Positions 23,905 to 35,953 are shown, counted from the first letter of the stretch. The stretch is 64,000 bases of DNA from Cerioporus squamosus (GCA_022592435.1 JABYQS010000014.1:390474-454473); one strand, 5' to 3'. Notes: generated by a model not told the origin, from the letters alone. Numbers and translations are program-made.

Positions 23905-26191
23905 ATGGCTCCTGTCGCAACAAACGAAACCGAGACTCCCGCCACGAACGGGGCTACCAAAGGCCCCGTGAAGGCCGCCAAGGTCGCCGCGGAACAGTTG
24001 TTCAACCCCTTCTACTCGCCGCCGGTGGCGAACGACAAGGACGACTCCAACTACCAGTTCGCGAAGTACAAGGTACGCTTCCCCGCATCCTGCGATGTCC
24101 GCGATGGTTCGACGCTGACCTTCTGCCTCTGCATCTCAGCCGTACTGGCCAGACGTCAAGTGGGAGCCCCTCACGGAGTTCCCTGTGACGGATGTTGGGC
24201 TGAGGGCTGATCCCGAGAAGAAGAGCCTCTTGTCCGCGGCGTCGAAGATCACCCACTACACGCCTGCGATCGGCACCGAGCTCTCGGGCATCGACCTTCG
24301 CCAGCTGTCGGACAGCCAAAAGGATGAGCTGTGCGTATCTTGTTTCACCGCAGACGATCACGATGCTGACCTGCGATTGACATGCGTTGCGATCTGCAGG
24401 GCGTTGCTCGTGGCTGAGCGCGGCGTTGTTTGTGAGTAGGCTGTTGATGCTAGGGTAACATGTTCCTGACAGATCGACTTGATGCGTTGCAGTCTTCCGC
24501 GACCAGGAGATCAACATCCACGAGCAGCTCGAGCTCGCGCGCCACTTCGGCCGCCTCCACAAGCACGCGACGACCGGCGTCCCACGGGAGCCCGGCCTGG
24601 AAGAAGTGCACGGTGGGTTCCCCGGAGCATCTGAGTGCGATCGCAGTGAAAGGTGCTGATACAGCCCTGTTGCACAGTCGTCTACAACGATGGCGCTCGC
24701 CGGCCTGACCCTAGCGCGTTCTCCAAGATAGACCTCTGGCACTCCGATGTCTCGTACGAGCTCCAGCCCCCAAGCACGACCTCTCTCAAGGTGATCACGG
24801 GCCCTCCGTACGGTGGTGATACGCTCTGGAGCTCCGGGTGAGGCGCATATACTCTGGGTCATGCGCCCAGCACGTGTACTAACCCCATACCCGCACTAGC
24901 TACGCGCTGTACTCGTCCTTCAGCCCTGGGTTCCAGAAATACCTCGAGGGTCTCACTGCCGTGCACAGCGCCGTCGCCCAAGCAGATGGCGCGCGTGCTG
25001 CAGGACAGACAGTCCGCAGGGAGCCCATCGAGACCGTCCATCCTGTCGTGCGCGTGCACCCGGTCACCGGATACAAGAGCATCTACGTCAACCCAGGTGC
25101 GTGTTCCTCTATCTTACGGATGGTGGATGACGTATCTAACATTGTCCCCGGCAGGCTTCACGCGTCGCATTGTTGGCGTGCCCAAGGCGGAGAGCGATGC
25201 TATCCTCAGCCTGCTCTTCCATCAGTTGAGGTGAGTCTCTTCTCTTCGCGGACATATACCAGCTCGGTGGAAGGTTCAGTCCGGTCGTGAGCGGGGCTGC
25301 CAAACTTTCCTTTGTATGCAAGAACCGTCTCGTGGAGTGGTATTGTACCCGTCATCGGGGGCCTGTCGAGATGGCGCCGGCAGGCAGTTAGGCCGTCCAA
25401 GTTCCTCCCACCGATCTGGTCGCGCATTCCCTTCGTACCACGGCCGAGAACGTCGCTATTTCTCGCAAAGTTTCGTGTACGCCGGACGCCGCTGACCCAG
25501 TGTACTTTGTCAGCGAGAACCCCGACTATCAGGTCCGCTTCCACTGGGAGCCCAACTCAATCGCCTTCTGGGACAACAGGGTGAGTTCTGGTCCGACACA
25601 TGTCCGCCATTCCATGACTGCACGCAGCTTGTTTGACATGCTGCCCCTTCTGCTCGTGTCGGTCGTCCGATTACCTCTTCTGCCTGCCCTCTACTTCCCT
25701 GCCCTTCTCCTTCTCACCGCTTTCGACTCGGCTCCCTCACCTTCGCACCCCCTTCCCTGTCGCACACCTGTCTCCTACGCATCTGCCCATCTCCATCTCT
25801 CGCACCCCCGCGAGCACATCCCTATCTCCCCCCATCTGCATCTGCCTGTCCGTCCCATCTCCCATCTACCTGGCATCTTTCACCCATCTCGATGCCCCTT
25901 CCCCTCCTCCCGCTCATGTCCCCCCTCTATCCTCCTCTCTTCGCTGACACGCGATCACTGACACGCGCGTGCACACAGATCGTGACGCACTCCGCGACGT
26001 TCGACTTCTTCCCGCACACGCGGCATGCGCTGCGCGCGACCCCGCACGGCGAGCGCCCCACGTCCGTCGCCGACTTCGAGGCGCAGACCGGCCGCGTCGC
26101 CAAGGACTGGCAGCGCGACATCTGGGCGAAGCAGGGCATCGCGGCTGACGCGCCCGCCAGCACGAACCGCCCCAAGGGCTACAACGACTGA
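23905..26191 (+). CDS. TauD/TfdA-type Fe(II)/2-oxoglutarate dioxygenase
   Basis: Nine exons: 23905-24072, 24140-24330, 24400-24431, 24493-24612, 24678-24837, 24900-25096, 25155-25230, 25514-25580, 25979-26191; 407 residues. The iron ligands are visible as H-x-D in DLWHSDVSYE and a distal His in FWDNRIVTHSATFDFFP, with the 2-oxoglutarate-binding Arg in the following HALRATPHGERP. The LVAERGVVFFRDQEI segment is the family's N-terminal core. Fungal relatives include sulfonate/taurine and alkylsulfatase-like dioxygenases that release sulfite; the true substrate is not evident. No signal peptide, so cytosolic. Introns 7 and 8 are 283 and 398 nt, several times longer than the others, and the last is C/T-rich. 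Confidence in the exon phases is high. Confidence 0.93.
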
Positions 26192-27013
26192 GTCGCGGGG
26201 AGAACTTCGAGTTGTGCTGCTTTGATACCGCGGTTCTTCTGATGCCGCCTTGGATCCACGGTTGAAGTACCTGTACAAGTATGCAAAAATGCGAGGTAAA
26301 GACAATGTACAACTACAGCACCAGTCTGCCAGCGCGCTGCGGAGGACACAGGACAATGTACATAGGTAGGTGAGGCGGGACAAGCCCGACGTGCGGCGCG
26401 ATCAGCGATCTCCCGCGCGTCGGAGGCGCACGCGCTATCGTGATTCGATTCGATTCGGCGACTCGGGGGAGGAAACGAAGATCGCCCGCGCGCGATCGAT
26501 CCCGTCAAGAGATGCGCGCTGTCAGCGAGCACCGCACATCGTCAATCGTATCGCCCTCCCTCCGATTGCACCGATGCTACCGATGCACCGAGATCGTGTA
26601 TCTGTATCCCGGCCCCCCAGATCCACTGCCCGTTAACGTTCTCCCGTGGCCCCGGCGGCGTGTGCGGAGCGAGACGAGGTTGGTTGCATCGACAGGACGA
26701 GGTTACAGAGCTATGTACGATCGGGGTACATAGGTACACAACGCCAACACGTGTTAGATGCGAGATTAAGTACGCGACCACGAACAACACGAGGCTCGAG
26801 ATTAAAGAGGGCGACAACATACCGAGAACACATAAGTATGTAACATAACATGCATGCACGACGAAGAGAGACAGAAGCGGAAAGCGGAAAGCAAGCAACA
26901 GATGCACCACAAACGCAACCAACAAGACGAGCACAGAAGCAGACAACGAGAATCCCAAACAGACTCGATCTCCACCCACACCCATGCAGATGCGAGCATC
27001 CCCTCAACGCAGA
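26192..27013. other. Convergent spacer
   Basis: 3' regions of the dioxygenase and the GATA-factor gene. Contains CG-rich palindromic bits such as GATTCGATTCGATTCGG near 26440 but no gene. Confidence 0.6.
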
Positions 27014-29354
27014 TCACTGCGGAGATGCTCGAGCATGCGAGGGAGGGTGCGATGCGCGCACGTACGACTGCGGCTCTGCATTGTACGCCCCCCGCTCCGC
27101 CGACCCACCAGAGGACGACATCCACGGCGGCGGGGGCACGGGCGCACCCGCAGCGCTGTGCGGCGCAGACCCAGGGCCGTGCGGCGGGGGCATCATCTGG
27201 TGCGGAGGCCCGCCCGACGGCCCGGCAGGCATCAGCTGGTACGGCCCAGTGTGCTGGGGAGGTGCAGACGCATGCATTGGTGGCGGCTGCTTCGGCTGGT
27301 CGTACGGGGATGGCGGTGGCTGCGCTTGGTGCGGGGGTGGATGGGACTGGGGGTGCGCGTTCTCTCCGCCGTGTTCGCCGGTCCCGCCACTGCCCCGCGC
27401 GGACGCTGTCGATGCCCGTAACATCTGGAGGTCGATGGGCGGAGGGGCCTTCCCGTTCGCATCCAAAGTCTTATCGCGCTTTCGCATGAGCTTCGCATAG
27501 TCTGGGTAGGATGACGGATGTGAGCGTTATTGTACCATGACACCGATCCGCAGGGGGACTCACGCAAGCCGCACGCATTGCACAAGGTCCTCGCACCGTC
27601 CGGTCCCCTCCGCCACTCAGGCGTCTCGCGGATATTGCACGAGTGACATTTTCCTGGGGGAGTGGCGCGCTGCTTGTCCAAATTAGCCAAAACTGCTCGG
27701 AGACTATCCGATGATGCACCACTCACGCTCCGCTTGCGGTACTTGTTCTTCTGATGTCCAGGGACAGCACCGCCCGTGCTCGACTGTCGCTTGTTGCGGA
27801 TGATCTGCATGTCTGCCTCGGCAGTTGACTGTGCCTGTTGATCGACGTAAGGGGACGGCGAAGGCTATTGGTGAGATTCAAACGTGCACGACGCCAATCG
27901 AAACGAGTCACTCACATCATAGCCGTTCTGCGGCGGGGGCTGATCTCCTTCACGAGCCATGTCTTCCCAAGGCCTTTTGGGCGGACGGGTGTGCTCCTCG
28001 GGGGGATTAGCGGTGGTGGCAGCATAGCCGTCTTTCCGCGGAGGCTCCTCGCCTGTGTCCAGGCGTCGCAGCTCCTCGAGGAGATGCACCACTGTCGATG
28101 CATGATGGTTCATTTCCTCGATCTCGGGAGGAGCAGGTGTCACATGAGGGTGGGTGTTTGCCAGCTGGGCTGTAGGCGGTGTCAGGAACGTCACTTGCGC
28201 CACAAGACTGAGGACGCACCGTAATGATGCGCGAATCCATACAAGACCGAACAGTGCTTGACGATCTACAAGTGGAACCATGAGCAATATGCACGGTGAG
28301 ATAGGTTTAGTGACCTGCCTCGGCAATCACATGCTGGCGGCGGTTTGCCCTCTCCGCGTCGGCGGGGTTGGGCACCGGAGCCCGAGTTTCAACGTTCGCA
28401 GGGACTAGAGGCATCGTGCGCGCATAGCCATTGAACTGTTGCTGCTGAGGCGGCGGCGGGGCTTGGGCAGGGGGATGCTGGTGCTGCCAGTGCTCGGGAG
28501 GAGGAGGATAGGCGGCTTGCGGCGGAGCTTGCGGCTGGTGATGGCCCTGTGGAGGTGGTGGAGGTGCCATATTACCGTAGTGCCTCTGCGCGACCGGCGG
28601 GGGTGGGTACGGCGCGTAACCAGGCGGAGGCTGATGCGCAAACTGAGGAGGCTGCTGTTGCGGGTGCTCTTGAGGCGGGGGAACAGCGGGTGGGGGGCCC
28701 TGGTGATAACCCGGGGGCGGCTGCTGTGGAGGGTAGGGTGGATAGGCCGTCTGTGTAACAAAGAACCATATCGAGCGCACGCAGCATATCGACAATCGAT
28801 GCGAATCACAGAACAAGACGTTAGCGCCATGATGCATTAACGCCCTTCACGGGAGAACATGGGGGGCTTACGTGAGGGGAACGCGCTGGCGAGGCGCTGA
28901 CGCCTTGCTGCGAACGGGACCTTTTGGAGGAAGCATCCGCAGAGTTCTCGGGACGCGGTGGCCCCGCACCTACGCCGTTGTGAGGTGCCACGCCTGCGGG
29001 AGGCGGCTGGTTGGGATGTCCTTGAGGCGCATACGACGCGTCGGGCTTCGGGGGACCGGGGTACCCGTGCGCGTGCGAGTGCGGGTGCGGCTTCGGAGGC
29101 GGCTGTTGCGGGGAAGGCATGTTCGGAGAATGCTGCTGGGGAGGAGCGGGGGCGGACTGGGCGGAGGAACGCCCCCAGGACGCGGGCTCGTGTCGGGAGC
29201 GAGGGTGGTCGGCGCGCCCGGACGCGTTCGCAGGCGCGCCGTCCTGGCCTGGGGGAGGAAAGTTGAGGTCCTTGATGGACGGCAGACGGACGGTGTCGCC
29301 CATCGGGGGCGGGAGGGTGTAGGAGGCGTATTGCGGAGGGTGCGAGGAGGACAT
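27014..29354 (-). CDS. GATA-type zinc-finger transcription factor, NsdD/SUB-1-like
   Basis: Exons (minus): 29354-28872, 28750-28319, 28265-28220, 28169-27916, 27834-27727, 27669-27564, 27501-27014; 638 residues. The N-terminal 300 residues are Pro/Gln/His-rich. A helical region follows ([15 protein letters not shown], then [10 protein letters not shown] and [11 protein letters not shown]), then a basic KYRKRS and one GATA finger, CHSC...CNACGLHYAKL (C-X2-C-X18-C-X2-C) with [11 protein letters not shown]. This arrangement matches NsdD of Aspergillus and SUB-1 of Neurospora, regulators of sexual development. The 57-nt intron 27726-27670 removes an in-frame insert before RATPPGK. Intron 2 (28318-28266) appears to use a GC donor (GAG|GCAGGT), the only choice keeping the helical segment in phase. 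A Pro/His-rich tail ends the protein. Nuclear role inferred. Confidence 0.88.
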
Positions 29355-32087
29355 GGCGGCGGAGGAGACGGGAGCACCCAGGGAAGGGAGGGGAGGTGTA
29401 TATCTCCTGTATCTCCCGATTAACCCGGATCTGGTTCGAATCGGAGCAGGCTAAATACGGCGGGCTGGGCTGGACCCGTCGGACAGCAGCGCAGACAAGC
29501 AAGAGGACTCGTCGAAGATGGAGAAGAGCAGCCGCTGGCTGTGCGAGGCGAGAGAAGGGCCGTCGGGCGACGGAGAGAGAGTCGGACAGTGGCAGGAGGC
29601 GAGAGGGGGGACAACGAGGATGGAAACAAGGAGCAGGACCGGCCGGCTAGCTAGATCACCAAACAAATCTGAGCGGAGTCCGAATCTGACGCGGCGGAAT
29701 AACGTATGGAATCCTGCGCAACAAACGCCGACACGCGCGGCTGCTCGCTCTCCCGCAGAGGCTGCCCGCACACCCCTCCGCGCACACTCCGCCAGCAGCG
29801 AGCATGTCCGGACGGCCCTGGGCGGGGCAGCGAGGACGGACGGCAGAGATTCGACTCGAGGGCGAGGGCAGATCGCACATCACCAATCTCGAGAACCGGG
29901 CCAGCCGGGAATCTCGTGCCCGATGCTAGATCCCCCACCGTCCGTCCCAGTACGTAACTGCCTCAGTGCCCATCGCGGCGGGACGGCGATTCCCTCTCGG
30001 CGCCCAGTCCTCTTGTTCCATTATCCGTCATGCCAGCGGCCCTCCTGCCGCTGCACCCTCTCTCCCTGCCGCTGTCCCTCTCGCTGCTTCTGCTGGCACG
30101 GCCGACGCGCGATGGGGTTGCCAGCACACTGCCCTGCGGTGCGGGCTCGATGCTGATCGGTCGGTGACGCGGGGATTTGGCAGTTGCGCGCCGGTGCCTG
30201 ATACGGCCGGATGGGACCAGTTAACTGCCTAATAATAATCGATCTGGATACGGCAGATCAGCCGCTTCTTCGGATCTTACCTGCACCTCTGCGAACCAGC
30301 GCTGCGTCATACCCCCACACGACCTGCACCTCTCCCCGGGCACCAGCACTGGACACACCGCACCCAGCACACACAACTCCTCGACAGACGCAGGGGACAT
30401 CTGGCTACCGTCCACGCTCGCAGCCCGTGTGCTCGACGACACACCCTCTGGGCGACTAATACGCGCACCAGTCTAAACCCCAAACGGCAGTACACGATCT
30501 TGCCCCCAAACGGTGCGGCCGCACATCTCGACTCGCCCGATCCTCCAGTGCAGTGTGACAAAAGTTCCCCTCACGCAACGTCCACATGACGCCGCAACTT
30601 CCCGCACACCTAGTGCATACGCACAGAACAGAACAGAACGCCCGCGACGTCGCCGCAACCCAGGCCCTGGGCAGTCCCATGGCCTCTGCGCAGCCCGGCG
30701 TTCTTCCTCGCTCCTCGAAGCTCACCCGGCCTCGCGCGCGGGACGCGGGCAAAACCTTCCTCTCGCCAGCGCAACGCACGGCGCACAACGCAACGCGGCG
30801 CACACCACGCGCGCACACGCACACACACCGCGACACAGATCGGGCGACCGGTGGCGTTGGCGTGCAGATTGCCTTGTCCACGCCCGATAGGAACGCGCGC
30901 GCGCACACGTGCGGCGGGAGCTTCGCGGTCTTGATGCCGCCGAGCCCAATCTCCGGGAACGCCCTCCCCACTCTCCCGGTCCCACAACAGCGCACTCCCC
31001 CTCACGCTGAGCAATCGCAATCGCAATCGGCGGAGGCCCCAGACTGGACGTGCCTGGCGCCGCTAGGCCGTGGTGGCGTCCGTTCGTGGCTCGCACTACG
31101 GCAGGAGCCTGTGCTGCTGTTATAGGCTCTCCCTACAGCGTCCGGACGCTGAGAACGAATTGCGCAGCGGCCGCGCGCGTGCTTGCGGGAGCGATAGGGC
31201 ATCCGTCGAGGCCCCATGCTCCAAGCTCCAAGCTTGCACACTTCCCGGCCGCGACGGCGGACTCAAGGTGGACAGAATCCGACCGCGAGAGAAGAGATGC
31301 ACGCAAAACTTGGACGGGTGCGAACTCCCAGCGTCCGGCAGAAGCGCAAACGGCTCGCAGCTCGCGTTCGACGGACGATCGCACCACACCCTATCTGCCA
31401 GGGGGCTGGTGCGGGGGACGACCACTGGCAGGCCGCCACGAGTGTCCTGATTCAATTTCCTGAAGGCTGCGGCTGATGTCCAGTGTTCTGGCGACCGTAT
31501 ACTGAGGCCGAAGATTCCTCGGATTTCCGACGTTCGACGTTCGACTCGGGGAGTGCCGCGGCGCATCTGCACCGTGCGACGGGCACGGATGCGGGATGGG
31601 TCATGCGCGACGGCCGTGGAATCCGGATCCGGGATGTCTTGACTTCTCGAGGCCCCCAGTAATCCATCGTTCCCTTCGTGGATGCATCATTGCTGGATGC
31701 GGGAGGCCGGAAGACCTGTCAGCGAAGAGAGCCCTCGACGCATCCGCGAACACGAACACGCACACGCACCGCAGGCTGAGGCTGGCGGAGCTTGGAGCTT
31801 GAGGCTCGTCCACCTGGCAGGGTCGTGCCAAGCCGATATGGCACATGGTGAGTCCCGAGGATTCGACGTTCATACAAAAGGTGTCGCTACGTGCGCGGGC
31901 CAGGGAAACTTCGACCGTGACCGATGCCCAGCCTGAGGCCTGAGCCTGGGGACGTCGACCAGATTCGAAGAGATACGCCGGCGGCGGGTGCATCGCGTCG
32001 ACGTTCCCCGGACGGATCCGGTGGGCGGAAGTGTTCACGGGAAACCGACTGGAGATATCCGCTGCTCGTGCGCCGATGCAGCGGGCC

Positions 32088-33665
32088 TGCCAGTGCCGGT
32101 CACACGTACATGTACACGTACACGTACGTCGACCACCACCACCACCGTTAGCTTGTTAGCTCCAGGTCAGCTGGGTGACAGGCGATCCGAGTCAGCAGGC
32201 TTCCCAGCCAATGACGGTGACGGTGACGGGCGAGCCGTGGGTGGACTGTGGGCTGCCAGTGGGTGTTCCCGGGGCGTGCGTGGGACGGCGTGGCCTGCTT
32301 TGGAACGTCCACTGGCAGTTGATCTGAGAAGCGCGTTACTGCATGTCGAGCGATTGGTCCCGCGACTCCGACGCCGCACGCGCGACATAGGGAGGACATA
32401 TGGCATATGCCATACGATATACGACATATGGCAACATACTTGAACACTGGCCCCATCCATCAGAGACTAGCGCGGAACCTTGGTATATGGGCGATCGATG
32501 TGTGCTCACCGATATACGGGGATAGCCCCGGGCCAGAGGCTCCAGTAGTGCACCAGTAGGTGCCGGTCAACGTGCTCTCGTGAGCTCGCGTGTCGGGCGG
32601 GAGCATACAGTCGACGGTGATGGAGACCGCGACTAACCGATGTCGGGGCACGCGGATCACGAACCGCCCATGACTGTGAAAGTATAGAGTCGACATGAGA
32701 AGAAGCAGGAGTCAAGAGTTGATTAATCGCAGAGACTCAGCTCCTTGCCAGATTGCACGCCTAGGTACTCACACCAGGCGCATGACATCGAAGGTCCTCC
32801 CTGCAGCTCAACCTGGTCGGCCAGTGCCAGTGCCAGTGCCGCGCACCAGTGCACTCCTCTCGGGCGCAGTGCGTAGTACTATGCCAGTGCACGGGGCTTC
32901 TTTGGAGTATCTGTCGACCCGGTGCTATATCGACCGGCGACCGCGATCTTGCAAGTTGCCACCAATGCGCATGCTTCCTCCACGACTACGGACGCTGATG
33001 CCCTGATATGTCAAGTCGAAGCTTCAGTCCATGGGTGGGGACCCGCATCGGAGCATCCACATCATACGCTGCCGCTGCTGATCACCGTACAGCATGCGCC
33101 GACTCGTACGTGTCCCTGGGTTTCGTACCCGTTTGCGGGGACGCAGCTGCTGTCGAGAGAAGGTTGAATGATGAATCAGACTCGACCACAAACTCGCCAG
33201 GATGGCAAGATCACGCGACTCACCACCCGTCCCAGATCCACTGCTACTAGTCAGACCCAATCGGCAGCCAGACTGCCAATCCGACGTAAAAAGCACGTCG
33301 TGCTGCTGCTAGCCACCTTGGCCCTCCACCGCTAGGTCTCCACGCATACGCCTCCCAACCCAGCTAGCCTCAGTCCCGGGCCCCCGATGTATCGCCGCGA
33401 GCGCATTGGCTCTCCGGCCGCGGCTCACGCAAACCTGCAGGCAGCGGCGAAGATATCGCGGTCAGGGTCCAGGGCACCAACGCGCACGCAACGAGGAGGA
33501 TGACATAGCAGTGAGCACACACCTGGCTATACCACACTCGCACTGGCAGTAGTCAGACTCGGCGCAACTCGGAGGGCCCTAGCGCGGCGCAGCCGCCACA
33601 ACGCCCCCAGATGGAATGGCGTCCGTCGACGGCGACTCTCGAGTCTCGGTGGCACCGACACTGGC
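32088..33665. repeat. Cluster of TGCCAGTG / CACTGGCA motifs
   Basis: Copies are readable near 32091 (TGCCAGTGCCGG), 32253, 32309, 32819-32842 (three back to back), 32882, 33540 and 33659, in both orientations. Single copies also occur in other spacers (for example 9524, 35433, 47728). Could be a transcription-factor site or a simple repeat. Confidence 0.5.
32399..32414. repeat. 16-bp perfect palindrome
   Basis: TATGGCATATGCCATA, followed after a short gap by another CATATGGCA. It lies in the spacer upstream of the GATA factor; a dimeric regulator site is possible. Confidence 0.6.
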
Positions 33666-34718
33666 ACTAGAGGACATAATTCTGTCAGCACCGTACGTAC
33701 GCTCAGCCTCCAGCCGCCGGACTTGGACATACCGAGAAAACACCGTCCTCCAGATGACTGTTGCAGAGGAGGGCGACGTCGCGGACGGTCCATTGCCCTT
33801 GGAGGCGTCCGGGAAGGCGCGCGGGGCGCATGGATACGGTCGCCCCTCTGAATCCACGGGCAGGGTCGGAGCGTCCCGCCGAATTTCGAAAGCCAGGGTC
33901 CACGTTGGCGTGCGAGCGGCCAGCTGACCACATCGCGGCAGAAGACACGGTCAAGGCAGAGCCAGAAGGCACCTGCTCCGCCAGGGGTTGGTATCGTGCC
34001 AGTCATCGCAAAGAGCGGAGAGATTACTGACAACTGACAAGCAGGGAACCGGAGAAGTCGCCTCAGGCTGGCCGTTGTCGCGTCACCTTCGCGACCGCTC
34101 CTCCCGAATATGTATGTAAGTGCACTCGAGGCCGGCGAGGTCCCCGCCAGCGACGCGAGCTCAGTTAGAGTTCGCGGAGTCGTCGCCATGGCGTGAGGCT
34201 GAACGGCGAGCAGAAAGACGAGAAGGGTCATCGCCGTTGCACTGGACGCGATGTTGCTGGCGGCGGAGTCGAGGAGAAGCGGGATAGGAGCCAAATGGAT
34301 GGCTTCAAGCTCGCATCAGAACCGCCGACGTCGAGGCTCGCGGCGGGGCGGCATACGCAACTGAATTGACTGAATTGAAATCGGCATAGACGCTGCGGGG
34401 AAGCGAAGTCCGTCGGCGGTCGCGCCCGTGGGGTTACAAGCGTCGGCTGTCCGAGTCGGGCTCGCTGCGCCTCATTCGGAGTAGCCCGTCGAGCCCACGA
34501 GTGCGCGGACATTGTCTGACAGTGCGACCTCGGACGGTGTACCGATAGCAAATCTCACAGACGTTCACGGCTGATGATGTTGTACACGAAGACTCGAGAA
34601 AGTATGACAGAACGAGGATGGTTACTTCAGGCGCTCGGTGGAATAGTGAAAGTAGACAAAGGCGGGCACCAGACAGACTGGGCACGGGACTTTGCACCGT
34701 CATTACGACTCCGCCAGC

Positions 34719-35088
34719 CTACTTGCTGCTGCTGTACGACGTGTGCGAGTTGCCGTCAGGCGAAGTGTAGTTGCTGTAGCCGCTGCCGCTGTTATAGTAG
34801 GTCGAGCCGTCGCTGTTCGAATAGTAGTAGCTGCCGTTGCTGTGAGAGAACGGGTTAAACGGTGTAGGAATGGCTGAGTAAATTGTGTACTTGTTGCTGT
34901 AGTGGTAGCTGTGATCGCCGCTGTCGCTGACGCGGTGGTCGTAGGAGTTCCCCTATGTCGATGCCATCAGTGAGCATCTGCACTGTGGATGGAGAGTAGA
35001 GAGAGCCTCAGACACGAGCACCGACCTGGTCGTTCGTGCCACTAGAAGTGACAGTGTAATTCTCGCCGGTGTGGGAGTTGGTGGGCAT
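34719..35088 (-). CDS. Small Tyr/Ser/Asn-rich protein, paralogue A (81 residues)
   Basis: Exons (minus) 35088-35026, 34952-34891 and 34839-34719. The protein has no signal peptide; it starts MPTNSHTGENYTVTSSGTNDQ and consists of repeated aromatic-polar units (SYHYSNNNGSYYY, SDGSTYYNSG, NYTSPDG). Short proteins with the pattern YHYSN-x-GSYYY-x-N-x-DGS-x-YYN are widespread in Agaricomycetes; their function is unknown to me. The second intron (51 nt) is in frame and stop-free, so retention would add 17 residues. A TATATA element at 35163-35168 lies 75 bp upstream of the ATG. Both intron positions and phases match paralogue B about 500 bp away. Confidence 0.8.
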
Positions 35089-35604
35089 GGTGGCTCAGAT
35101 AAGAGGAGATGAGGACAGCGACAAAGGCGAGGATGGCGGCGGGCGAAATGACGTGAATGCTCTATATAGGCATGAGGACAAATAGAGACAAATAACGCGT
35201 CTGTGGCTGCAACCGTGACGTCTTCGTCCGCGAGCCGCGTACGTACACGCTAGTCGGTCCATTACAAGCACTTGCATCCTACTCGCACACACACGTTGGG
35301 ACCCGTACTGCTTCCAGATATCAACAAGCGCACTGTGCGCCACGCTCCCGGACGACGCGACCTCAGTCCACTCGAAGCATTCGCATTTGCATAGCCTGAG
35401 CCATGTTAATATAAGTAAGTACAAGACGCAGGCTGCCAGTGCATACGTGGAAGCAGTCTGGAATGTAGAATGTCATCCACGTGTTGCCAAGAGGACGTCA
35501 ATGGTAGGAGAATGTAAGCTTACCGATCCAGACTGAACCTTACAGAGACAAGCTGTTTTATAGCACTGAAACCCCACAGCGGCCGTCCGGTGTCCACCAA
35601 TACC
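35089..35604. promoter_or_regulatory. Spacer between the two paralogues
   Basis: Promoter of paralogue A, with TATATA at 35163-35168, and 3' region of paralogue B. No other gene seen. Confidence 0.55.
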
Positions 35605-35953
35605 TTACTTGCTGGCACTCTTCTCGGAGACCTTGCCGCTGGTCGATATGTGGCGGCTGTAGCCATCCCCGTTGTTGTAGTAGCGAGAGCCGTCGGGGTT
35701 CTGATAGTAGTAGCTACCATCCCTGTGCATCCCGTTTAGCATCGAGGAGTATACGGATGTCCTGGTAGAACTCACCGGTTGCTGTAGTGGTAGCCGTGTT
35801 GGCCACTCTCGGTGACTCGATGGTCCCAGCGGTTCCCCTGCGCACGTCGTCATCTGCATTTGTCGCGTGTCGAGTCCGAAGGCTACTTGCCTGGTCATTC
35901 GTACCGCGCGAGGTCACGGCGTAGTACTCATCGGAGTAGGAGTTGTAAGGCAT
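35605..35953 (-). CDS. Small Tyr/Ser/Asn-rich protein, paralogue B (80 residues)
   Basis: Exons (minus) 35953-35891, 35837-35776 and 35722-35605. It aligns end to end with paralogue A: MPYNSYSDEYYAVTSRGTNDQ, then GNRWDHRVTESGQHGYHYSN, then DGSYYYQNPDGSRYYNNGDGY. The tail differs, being Lys/Ser-rich (KVSEKSASK). Intron 1 begins GCAAGT after CAG, the exact consensus of a GC-AG intron; the same intron in paralogue A begins GTCGGT. Intron 2 splits the codon after Asn in phase 2 in both. A TTTATA lies near 36033-36038 upstream. The pair is a clear tandem duplication with conserved gene structure. Confidence 0.82.

Larger units (their letters stand above)
29355..34718. promoter_or_regulatory. 5.3-kb gene-free region upstream of the GATA factor
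   Basis: Frames here are numerous but overlap on both strands, show no domain, and fit high GC content. A minus-strand frame at 33527-34294 starts with a hydrophobic run but has no recognisable continuation. The stretch holds a 16-bp palindrome (32399-32414), a CGTACA-rich run near 32103-32130 and several TGCCAGTG/CACTGGCA motifs. Long upstream regions with leader transcripts are typical of developmental regulators, so a regulatory function is likely but unproven. Confidence 0.5.

Noticed and set aside
24002..24862. 286-codon minus-strand frame
   Set aside because: Antisense to exons and introns of the TauD-like gene, where splice sites, phases and catalytic motifs support the plus strand.
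26850..27500. Two plus-strand frames of 211-216 codons
   Set aside because: Antisense to the last exon of the GATA factor; the Gly/Cys- or Arg-rich composition mirrors its Pro/His codons.
29428..29445. tRNA B-box-like sequence GGTTCGAATC
   Set aside because: No A-box, acceptor stem or cloverleaf could be built around it.
33527..34294. 255-codon minus-strand frame starting with a hydrophobic segment
   Set aside because: The rest is Arg/Pro-rich out-of-frame-like sequence, no splice pattern improves it, and other strands have similar frames.
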